Shown here in pieces: positions 28,538 through 35,630 of a stretch of 64,000 bases of DNA. The first letter of the stretch is position 1. Each line of letters opens with the position of its first letter. The stretch is from Oceaniferula marina (GTDB lineage Bacteria; Verrucomicrobiota; Verrucomicrobiia; Verrucomicrobiales; Akkermansiaceae). The stretch spans positions 888,377-952,376 of the forward strand of contig NZ_JACBAZ010000001.1 in NCBI RefSeq assembly GCF_013391475.1, written 5' to 3'. The position numbers were made by a program, and so were the translations under genes. The notes beneath the pieces were generated by a model. That model was given only the letters and a program-made list of their open reading frames with translations. It was not told the origin of the DNA and did not search any database.

Positions 28538-28549
28538 TGTAAATTTACA
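28538..28549. promoter_or_regulatory. Perfect 12-bp palindrome before the catabolic genes
   Basis: TGTAAATTTACA lies 58 bp upstream of the cupin gene start, within an A/T-rich region that also contains AGTTG-N9-CAACT just upstream (28508-28526). Position and symmetry suit an IclR dimer site; a TGTAAAT half-site also occurs before the IclR gene near 27487. Confidence 0.35.
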
Positions 28550-28607
28550 ACTTTACAGAGCGTATCATAAGTCGTAAGAAAACGACGACATCAACCCTAT
28601 CATCGAT

Positions 28608-29297
28608 ATGGAAACAACCATTAGCAGAAGAGCCTTTGTCGCCAGCGCCCTGAGCGCTGCCGGTGGAGCCATCGTCACCGGATGTAAATCCAGTGAATCT
28701 ACAACCAGCAACCAGACCACAAGCATGACCAATTCCGACTTCTACAACAACGGAGAATTTGACGCAGACAAAGCCAAGCAAGCGTATTTCGATATGATGA
28801 AACGCTTAGGCTGCCCTACCCTCGAGCAATACAAAGGAGACCTTCTCTGGGCCATTGATTTCGGACTGGGCGATTTCGCCTCCGCCGGTATGGGCGGCGT
28901 CTTCTGGGCCAATGAAAATCACGAAAAAGGAGGATACCTTGGACATGAAATCTTCCTGCTTCCCGGCCAAATGATTGTTGAGCACGCTCATGTGGCTTGC
29001 AGTACCTGCCCACCAAAACGGGAGTCCTGGCTGGTCCGGCACGGATCCGTTTACTCATTCAGTGTTCAGGACGAGCCCAAAGGTTTCCCCGAAGGCTGCG
29101 TGATTCCTGAAAGCCAGCGTGACATCGCCACAGTAAACTCCGCCATCCTCGTCAAGGAAGGCGAAGTCGATCACCTCAACAAAGCCGAAGCCAAACACTT
29201 CATCATGGCTGGTCCTGAGGGAGCTGTCGTCACCGAGTTTGCCACCTTCCACGACAACGAAGGACTGCGTTTCACCAATCCGAACGTAAAGTTCTAA
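28608..29297 (+). CDS. Tat-exported lipoprotein of the D-lyxose isomerase cupin family
   Basis: 229 residues. The N-terminus has a twin-arginine motif (SRRAF, residues 6-10), a hydrophobic stretch and a lipobox ending VTGC with C26, predicting a folded protein exported by Tat and lipidated. The rest matches the YdaE-type D-lyxose ketol-isomerase family: LLPGQMIVEHAHV, then KRESWLVRHGSVYSF and AEAKHFIMAGPEGAVVTEF. All four metal ligands are present (H126, H128, E139, H197). Known relatives are cytosolic and isomerise D-lyxose/D-xylulose or mannose/fructose. An exported version is unusual. First gene of the catabolic cluster. Confidence 0.82.
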   Translation: METTISRRAFVASALSAAGGAIVTGCKSSESTTSNQTTSMTNSDFYNNGEFDADKAKQAYFDMMKRLGCPTLEQYKGDLLWAIDFGLGDFASAGMGGVFWANENHEKGGYLGHEIFLLPGQMIVEHAHVACSTCPPKRESWLVRHGSVYSFSVQDEPKGFPEGCVIPESQRDIATVNSAILVKEGEVDHLNKAEAKHFIMAGPEGAVVTEFATFHDNEGLRFTNPNVKF

Positions 29298-29319
29298 GCA
29301 AGAACACCATCAAACTCTG

Positions 29320-29371
29320 GGCTGAACACAGAGAATCATCTCCCAACACGGGAAGAACTCTGTGCTCAGCC
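29320..29371 (+). other. Intercistronic hairpin between cupin and VOC genes
   Basis: A 14-bp stem with one mismatch (29320-29333 with 29358-29371) encloses a smaller TCCC-N5-GGGA hairpin. No T run follows, so it is more likely an mRNA-processing or stability element than a terminator. Confidence 0.6.
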
Positions 29372-29406
29372 TCAACAAGAAACAAAAAACAAACCAAACA
29401 ATAACT

Positions 29407-29721
29407 ATGCAAGAATTCAATCACGTTGGTATTCCTACCACCTTTGAGCGTGAGGGCGAAACCTACCTCGAAGATGCAAAACTCTACATCACCGACTTTG
29501 CCAACCACCCATACAAAATCGAATGGCTTCGCTTTGAAGAAGATTCCCCTATGCCGGAAATCTTAAAAACCACGGCACACGTCGCCTATATGGTGGACGA
29601 CCTTGAAAAAGCCATGGAAGGCAAACAAACGTTGCTCGAACCATTCGAACCCATGGAGGGACTGCGCGTCGCCTTCATCCTCGATGATGGAGCACCCGTC
29701 GAATTCATGCAGGAAATCTAA
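29407..29721 (+). CDS. Small VOC/glyoxalase-fold protein
   Basis: 104 residues starting at 29407 (MQEFNHVGIPTTF). The frame is open from 29362, but the family begins FNHVGI. Single-domain VOC metalloenzyme-like fold with H6, the central HVAYMVDDLEKAM and the C-terminal VAFILDDGAPVEFMQEI with a terminal Glu ligand. VOC proteins include epimerases, lyases and isomerases acting on small carbonyl compounds. In this operon it probably isomerises or epimerises a sugar or its phosphate; a functional stand-in for LsrG is one possibility. It is 27 bp from dhaK. Confidence 0.8.
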   Translation: MQEFNHVGIPTTFEREGETYLEDAKLYITDFANHPYKIEWLRFEEDSPMPEILKTTAHVAYMVDDLEKAMEGKQTLLEPFEPMEGLRVAFILDDGAPVEFMQEI

Positions 29722-29748
29722 CCAACCACATACCCTATCCATTTCATC

Positions 29749-30744
29749 ATGAAAAAATTAATCAATGACCCAGCCAACCTGACAGCTGAACTGCTCGAGG
29801 GATACACCTTGGCCTACCCAAACAAAGTCAAACTCGTCAACGAAAAGATCGTTGTTCGGGCAAACGAAAAAGCAGAAGACAAAGTCGCGGTCATCAGCAT
29901 GGGAGGATCCGGACACGAACCTGCCGTTTCCGGTTTTGTAGGTGACGGCATGTTAGATGCCAGCGTCGTGGGAGATATCTTTGCGGCCCCGGGCGCCCCC
30001 AAAGTCTTTGAAGCATTGCAAATGTTCAAACGAGACGCCGGCATTTTACTCGTCGTTCTGAACCACGCCGGTGACGTCATGAGCGCCAATATGGCGATGC
30101 AACTGGCGGAGCGTGCCGGAATCAAAGTCAAAATGCTGCTGACCCACGAAGACATCAGTGCAGGCATCGACACCCCGGTCGAAGACAAACGTGGTTTGGC
30201 TGGATGCGTTCCCCTTTACAAAGTCGCCGGTGCCGCCGCAGACGAAGGCAAATCCCTCGATGAAGTCTACGAAATAGCCGAGCGCTTCAACCAGCAAATG
30301 GCCACGCTCGCCGTTGCTGTCACTAACTGCACCCACCCGCAAACCGGACAGGCTATCTCTAACCTCGCCGACGACGAAATGGAAATCGGCATGGGCCAAC
30401 ACGGTGAAGCCGGCGGAGGCATCTCCAAGATCCTTACTGCTGATGAAACGGCAGAACGTATGGTGCTACCATTGATCGAAGCGACAGGAGCAAGCAGCGG
30501 AGACACGGTGCAACTCCTCATCAACGGTGTTGGCGGCTCGACCCTCATGGAAATGAACATCGTCTACCGGAAAGCGCACCAGATCCTCACCGAAAAAGGA
30601 ATCACGCTTGTCCCAGGCATCGTCGACGAGCTCCTAACGGTTCAAGAGATGGGAGGGTTCCAAATGATCCTCTGTAAACTTGATCCAGATCACGTCACTT
30701 ACCTCGAGGCTCCAGCCAACGCACCCTACTGGACCACGCAATAA
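29749..30744 (+). CDS. dhaK: Dihydroxyacetone-kinase-type subunit DhaK
   Basis: 331-residue ketose-binding subunit. The substrate is normally held covalently by a histidine: H218 in GMGQHGEAGG is conserved, as is GSGHEP (53-58). The family loop usually read as NYTGD is NHAGD here (105-109), a change next to the substrate pocket. DhaL follows. DhaK/DhaL pairs phosphorylate dihydroxyacetone, and relatives act on erythrulose and other short ketoses, so the true substrate is open. No DhaM phosphotransfer subunit is present in the window. Confidence 0.93.
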   Translation: MKKLINDPANLTAELLEGYTLAYPNKVKLVNEKIVVRANEKAEDKVAVISMGGSGHEPAVSGFVGDGMLDASVVGDIFAAPGAPKVFEALQMFKRDAGILLVVLNHAGDVMSANMAMQLAERAGIKVKMLLTHEDISAGIDTPVEDKRGLAGCVPLYKVAGAAADEGKSLDEVYEIAERFNQQMATLAVAVTNCTHPQTGQAISNLADDEMEIGMGQHGEAGGGISKILTADETAERMVLPLIEATGASSGDTVQLLINGVGGSTLMEMNIVYRKAHQILTEKGITLVPGIVDELLTVQEMGGFQMILCKLDPDHVTYLEAPANAPYWTTQ

Positions 30745-30757
30745 CTCAACACCACCC

Positions 30758-30786
30758 ACGGGCAAGGGGCAATCCCCCTTGCCCGT
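30758..30786 (+). other. Intercistronic hairpin between dhaK and dhaL
   Basis: A perfect 12-bp stem ACGGGCAAGGGG (30758-30769) with its complement at 30775-30786 around a 5-nt loop. It lacks a T run. Very stable, and positioned to influence dhaL translation or mRNA decay. Confidence 0.65.
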
Positions 30787-30812
30787 CACTCACACCTGAA
30801 GCTCTTCACACC

Positions 30813-31433
30813 ATGACCACTTCCCTTACACTCGATCATCTCAAAGCCATGTTCGCAGCGGGACTCACCGCCGTGACAGAAGCCAAGGAGGAACTCTCCT
30901 CGCTCGATGCCGCCACCGGAGACGGAGATCACGGCACCGCCATCTGCCAAGCCATGACGGCCATCTGCAACACGGCTGACAAAGGCACCGACCTCAAGCA
31001 ATCGCTCAATGACATGGGCTTTGCCGCCATGATGGAATCCTGTGGATCCACCAGCACCTTGATCGGAGCACTCCTTCTCGGGATGAGTGACGGAGTCGAT
31101 GGCAACGAACTGTCTCCGGCAGCCGTGGCAACCATGTTCAACTCCGGCCTCGCCAATCTCCGCCAGCAAACCAAGGCCGACATCGGTGACAAAACCATGA
31201 TGGATGCCCTGATCCCCGCCATCACAGCGATCGACACCCATCAGGGATCCGACCTCTCAACGATGTTCAATACGGCAGCCAAAGCAGCAGCCGATGGCCG
31301 GGACGCAACCAAAGATATGGTTGCCAAGTTCGGGCGCGCACGCAACTTGGGGGACCGCGTCATCGGCCACACCGACGCAGGAGCAACGTCTATCGCCTTG
31401 ATCTTCCAAGCGTTCGCTAACAGCCTCGACTAA
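30813..31433 (+). CDS. dhaL: Dihydroxyacetone-kinase-type subunit DhaL
   Basis: 206-residue nucleotide-binding subunit that donates phosphate to the ketose bound on DhaK. The Mg-ADP ligands D32, D37 and D39 lie in SLDAATGDGDHGT, and SCGSTSTLIGALL and RVIGHTDAGATS are family motifs. Either it relies on a DhaM encoded elsewhere, or it exchanges ADP for ATP directly. A strong hairpin precedes the gene. Same transcript as dhaK and lsrF. Confidence 0.93.
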   Translation: MTTSLTLDHLKAMFAAGLTAVTEAKEELSSLDAATGDGDHGTAICQAMTAICNTADKGTDLKQSLNDMGFAAMMESCGSTSTLIGALLLGMSDGVDGNELSPAAVATMFNSGLANLRQQTKADIGDKTMMDALIPAITAIDTHQGSDLSTMFNTAAKAAADGRDATKDMVAKFGRARNLGDRVIGHTDAGATSIALIFQAFANSLD

Positions 31434-31490
31434 TTTTTATTTTCCAAACCCTACGAACTAACAACCAAATTCAAAAAAACCAACACGACC

Positions 31491-32369
31491 ATGGCAGACT
31501 TAGATGACATCAGAGACGGAGACAACTTCGGCCTCAACACCCCGGCAGACACAAGCAGCTTCTACCTCAAAGGTATGAATAGTGCTTCATGGGGAATCAA
31601 AAACCGCATGTCCCGTATCTTCAACCGCGAATCAGGCCGCACCGTCATGCTGGCCTTCGACCACGGATTCCTCATGGGACCCACATCCGGACTTGAGCGC
31701 ATCGACCTCAACATCGCGCCTCTTGCCGAGGAAGCTGACTGCTTGATGGGATGCCGCGGCATGATCCGCACCTGTATTCCCGCAGAAAACACTAAACCCA
31801 TCTGCCTCCGGACAGACAGCGGAACCACCATCCTCACGGAAATGAACCACAACGTGCTCATCTCCGAAGAAGATGCCATCGGAATGAACGTTTCCGCCAT
31901 GGCCGCCATGCTCTCCATTGGTGATGCCGACACCGAAGCCACCACCATCGCCAACTTCAGCCGTCTGGTCGATATCGGCAACAAATACGCCATCCCCGTC
32001 ATGGGCGTCACTGCGGTCGGAAAAGACATGGCCCGCGATGCTCGCTACTTTGGACTCGCGTCTCGCGTCTGTGCCGAGAACGGTGCCAGCATCGTTAAAA
32101 CCTACTACACCGAAGGCTTTGAAAACGTCGTCGCGGCCTGCCCGGTCCCCGTCGTGATCGCCGGTGGCAAAAAACTCCCCGAACTCGAGGCCCTCGAACT
32201 TTGCTACAACGCAATCCAGTGTGGTGCGTCCGGAGTCGACATGGGACGTAACGTCTTCCAATCCGAAGCTCCCCTCGCCATGATGAAAGCGGTCAAAGCC
32301 GTCGTTCACAACAATGCGACACCAGCTGAAGCATTCGACCTCTTCAACACGCTGCAGAACGAAGCCTGA
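31491..32369 (+). CDS. lsrF: LsrF-type class I aldolase / thiolase
   Basis: 292 residues beginning MADLDDIRDG, strikingly like E. coli LsrF in both start and length. The Schiff-base lysine is K203 (GASIVKTYYTEGF), the same number as in E. coli LsrF. Also present are VMLAFDHGF, VIAGGKKLPE and SGVDMGRNVFQ. LsrF converts 3-hydroxy-5-phosphonooxypentane-2,4-dione plus CoA to acetyl-CoA and DHAP in autoinducer-2 breakdown. Here none of lsrK, lsrG, lsrR or lsrACDB is nearby; the partners are DhaKL, VOC and a cupin, so the substrate may be AI-2-derived or another ketose phosphate. Confidence 0.9.
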   Translation: MADLDDIRDGDNFGLNTPADTSSFYLKGMNSASWGIKNRMSRIFNRESGRTVMLAFDHGFLMGPTSGLERIDLNIAPLAEEADCLMGCRGMIRTCIPAENTKPICLRTDSGTTILTEMNHNVLISEEDAIGMNVSAMAAMLSIGDADTEATTIANFSRLVDIGNKYAIPVMGVTAVGKDMARDARYFGLASRVCAENGASIVKTYYTEGFENVVAACPVPVVIAGGKKLPELEALELCYNAIQCGASGVDMGRNVFQSEAPLAMMKAVKAVVHNNATPAEAFDLFNTLQNEA

Positions 32370-32576
32370 TGAATCGTTGAAAGGGTCGCTACCCAAAAAC
32401 GTATCTAAAGGCGGCCGTGTAAACTCTTTTGCACTGCCGCCTCCTACTCTTTCTTCCCCACTCACTCCACAGGGATCTTCCGGATCCGCAAAGTGACTGA
32501 CTGCAGGCAAAACAACGTTTAGCCGACCATCTTCAGCCGCATCAACAGAACACACACTAACACCGCATCAGAAACC

Positions 32577-35500
32577 ATGAAACCCAGCATCATTGCCAGC
32601 GTCATCATTGGATTGAGCACCAGCCTCACGCTGCTGGCAAAACCCCGAGAACTCAACTACGGAACCAAGGAGTCTCTTGAGCTCGCCATCCAGGATTTGA
32701 TCAACACCCACGGGAAGGCCTATCCCAAAGGTCCAGCATTCTTAAAACGCCTGAAACAAATCAATGACGAAAAGGACCTGGCGAAACTTCGTAAAGAGGC
32801 TCTGATGGCCAACCCTGCCATCGATTTCGACCAATTACTCATCATCGAGCGCAGCGTCAACAAACGCTGGCTTCCCGCCAACTGGCAGTGCAACTCCAGC
32901 TTGCCTAAAACAGGTCACAACAACAACATTTCCACCCTTTCTCTCAAAGACGGGTCAACCAAACAAATCTTCAAGCCAGAAGGAGGCAAATTTCTCGGCG
33001 ACCTTGAGCTCCACTTCGACGCCGACAAGATCATGTTCTCCTCCATTGGAGAACACGGCGCGTGGGCGGTATTCGAAATGGATCTAAAAAAAGGAGCCCA
33101 ACCAGAACAAATCACCCCTCCGATTGCAGACATCGACTGCATGGACCCATGTTATCTTCCAGATGGCAGGATCATCTTTGCGTCAACTTCCGGGTTCCAA
33201 GGTGTCCCTTGCGTCGGTGGTAATGATATCGTCGCCAACCTCCACATCCTGGATCCGAAAACCAACAATATTCGCCGGATCTGCTTCGACCAGGAAAACA
33301 ACTGGAACCCGACAGTCCTACCCAATGGAAAGATTCTTTTCCAACGCTGGGAATATACGGACTCGGCCCACTACTTCAGCCGCCTGCTGATGCACATGAA
33401 CCCAGACGGAACCAACCAGAAGGAATACTACGGTAGCAACTCCTACTGGCCAAACTCGATGTTCTATGCCCGCCCGATCCCGGGAAGTTCCAATAAATTC
33501 ATCACCATCGTCACCGGCCACCACGGCGTCGCCCGTGCCGGGGAATTAATTTTATTCGACAACAACAAGGGCCGTCACGAAGCCGATGGCGTGATCCAGC
33601 GCATCCCGGGCCGAGGAAAAAAAGTCGAGCCGGTCATCAAGGACCGACTGGTCAATGGATCCTTCCCACTATTCCTCCACCCATACCCGCTCAGTGAAAA
33701 CCACTTCATCGTTTCCATGAGTCTGGACGGAAAACACTTCGGCATTTACCTCGTCGACACCTTCGACAACATCGTGCCGATCCAAGAAGCGAACAAAAAT
33801 GCACTCACCGAAGCCATCCCACTGAGGAAGACGGCTAAGCCACCGGTCAAGCCCGACCTCGTCCGCCTCGACCAAAAAGATGCTACCTTCTATATTCAGG
33901 ATATCTACGCTGGCCCCGGCCTCAAGGACGTGCCCCGTGGAACGGTTAAAACCCTCAAAGTTTACACCTACGAATACGCACCTCGTAAACAAGGTGGCCA
34001 CTACGCCATCGGCATGGAGGGGCCCTGGGATGTGCGCACCGTGCTCGGCACCGTGCCTGTCAACAAAGACGGATCCGTGATGTTCAAGGCTCCAGCCAAC
34101 ACCCCGATCGGCTTCCTGCCGCTTGACGCCGAAGGCAAGGCCTTGCAAATCATGCGCTCTTGGGCGACGGCCATGCCAGGCGAGGTTGTCTCCTGCGTCG
34201 GTTGTCACGAACCACAGAACATGTCACCGACCCCACGCCCAACGATGGCCTCCAAAATGGCACCGAAAAAACTCACCCCATGGCTTGGAACCAAACCACG
34301 TGGGTTCAGCTTCCACCGTGAAATCCAACCGGTTCTCGACGAATCCTGCGTTGGCTGCCACACCACGGAACTGGCGAAAAAAGATGGTCGCCCGGACTTC
34401 GAAGATATGAAAAAATCCTACTTCGAACTCCACCCCTACGTGCGCCGGAACGGACCCGAAGGTGACTACCACTTGCTCACCCCTCTTGAGTTCCACGCTG
34501 ACACCAGCGAACTGGTTCAAATCCTCCAGAAGGGACACTACAATGTCAAACTCGGCGAGGAATCATGGGAAAAACTCATCACCTGGATCGATATGAACGT
34601 GCCTGAGCACGGAACATGGACCGAAGCTCCAAAAGGCCGAGGATCCAAAACCGAGGAGTTCCTCGGACGCCGTGCCGAGACCCGGAAAAAATACGCCGGT
34701 CTCGAGGTCAATCCGGAAGTGGTGCAAAACCCATACACCGAACGCAAAAAGTTCATCGCCCCACCCGAGGTCACCGAAAACAAGACCAAGCCTGAAACAT
34801 CCAAGCATTGGCCCATCGCCCCAGACAAGGCCCGGGCAATGCAACAAGGAAAAACACCGCTTAGTGTCGATCTCGGCAACGGCTCGAAAATGACCTTTGT
34901 CTATATTCCTAAAGGCGAATTCATCAATGCCGAAGGGAAAAAAGAGCTCGTGAAAAAATCCTACTGGATGGCTAACACCGAGGTATCACTCGAACAATAC
35001 CGTGCATTCCAGAAAGAATACAAAAACGGAGTCTACGACATGCACTACAAGGACCAGGTGGACCGTGGATACTACATGAACGATCCCAAGTTCCCCGTCA
35101 TCCGGACCAACTGGGATGAAGCCAACGCCTTCTGTGACTGGCTAGGTAAAAAGCTTGGCAAACAAGTCAAACTCCCGAGCTCCAGCCAATGGGAGTGGGC
35201 ATGCCGCGCTGGTTCGGCCTCCCCGGTCAACTATGGTGAACTCGCCGATGACTTTGGTAAACACGCCAACCTCTCGGACGTCAACATGAAGAAAATGGCG
35301 GTCAAGGGAGTCAACCCCAAGCCGATCAAAAACCCACCACCTCATCTCGATTTCATCCCTAAGCGTGATGATGTCAATGACGGTGTTCTTCACCTCGCCA
35401 AAGTGGGCAGCTACCAGCCAAACATCTGGGGATTGCATGATATGCACGGTAACGTCGCCGAATGGACCAGCTCCGATTACGCCGATGACAAAAAAACCGT

Positions 35501-35615
35501 CCTCGGTGGATCATGGAGAGATCGTCCGCACCGTGCAGCTGCCGGATTCAGCCTCGGCTTCCGTCCATGGCAAAAGGTTTACAACGTAGGTTTCCGAGTT
35601 ATCATCGAAGAATAA
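32577..35615 (+). CDS. HZS-alpha-like c-type cytochrome with C-terminal formylglycine-enzyme-like domain
   Basis: 1012-residue secreted protein with signal peptide (MKPSIIASVIIGLSTSLTLLA), a TolB/WD40-like propeller at about 110-420 (LPDGRIIFASTS, LPNGKILFQRWEY) and a middle domain like that of hydrazine synthase alpha subunits. Two haem-c sites lie near residues 540 (CVGCHEPQ) and 590 (CVGCHTTE). The C-terminal domain, from about 765, is SUMF1/FGE-like (MTFVYIPKGEF, GLHDMHGNVAEW, GGSW, GFRV). The paired cysteines of true formylglycine enzymes are missing where the sequence reads WRDRPHRAA, so that domain is probably binding-only. Redox function unknown. The partner gene follows 15 bp downstream. 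Confidence 0.8.
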   Translation: MKPSIIASVIIGLSTSLTLLAKPRELNYGTKESLELAIQDLINTHGKAYPKGPAFLKRLKQINDEKDLAKLRKEALMANPAIDFDQLLIIERSVNKRWLPANWQCNSSLPKTGHNNNISTLSLKDGSTKQIFKPEGGKFLGDLELHFDADKIMFSSIGEHGAWAVFEMDLKKGAQPEQITPPIADIDCMDPCYLPDGRIIFASTSGFQGVPCVGGNDIVANLHILDPKTNNIRRICFDQENNWNPTVLPNGKILFQRWEYTDSAHYFSRLLMHMNPDGTNQKEYYGSNSYWPNSMFYARPIPGSSNKFITIVTGHHGVARAGELILFDNNKGRHEADGVIQRIPGRGKKVEPVIKDRLVNGSFPLFLHPYPLSENHFIVSMSLDGKHFGIYLVDTFDNIVPIQEANKNALTEAIPLRKTAKPPVKPDLVRLDQKDATFYIQDIYAGPGLKDVPRGTVKTLKVYTYEYAPRKQGGHYAIGMEGPWDVRTVLGTVPVNKDGSVMFKAPANTPIGFLPLDAEGKALQIMRSWATAMPGEVVSCVGCHEPQNMSPTPRPTMASKMAPKKLTPWLGTKPRGFSFHREIQPVLDESCVGCHTTELAKKDGRPDFEDMKKSYFELHPYVRRNGPEGDYHLLTPLEFHADTSELVQILQKGHYNVKLGEESWEKLITWIDMNVPEHGTWTEAPKGRGSKTEEFLGRRAETRKKYAGLEVNPEVVQNPYTERKKFIAPPEVTENKTKPETSKHWPIAPDKARAMQQGKTPLSVDLGNGSKMTFVYIPKGEFINAEGKKELVKKSYWMANTEVSLEQYRAFQKEYKNGVYDMHYKDQVDRGYYMNDPKFPVIRTNWDEANAFCDWLGKKLGKQVKLPSSSQWEWACRAGSASPVNYGELADDFGKHANLSDVNMKKMAVKGVNPKPIKNPPPHLDFIPKRDDVNDGVLHLAKVGSYQPNIWGLHDMHGNVAEWTSSDYADDKKTVLGGSWRDRPHRAAAGFSLGFRPWQKVYNVGFRVIIEE

Positions 35616-35630
35616 CGATAGGAAGAGACC

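Noticed and set aside
31632-32555. A 307-residue minus-strand frame
   Set aside because: It is the antisense of lsrF with low-complexity Gly/Asp/Val composition and no motif.
32577-35615. A genuine hydrazine synthase (anammox) subunit
   Set aside because: Only the middle domain is similar. The partner subunits and the anammox gene set are absent and the tail is an FGE-like domain, so the hydrazine role is not supported.
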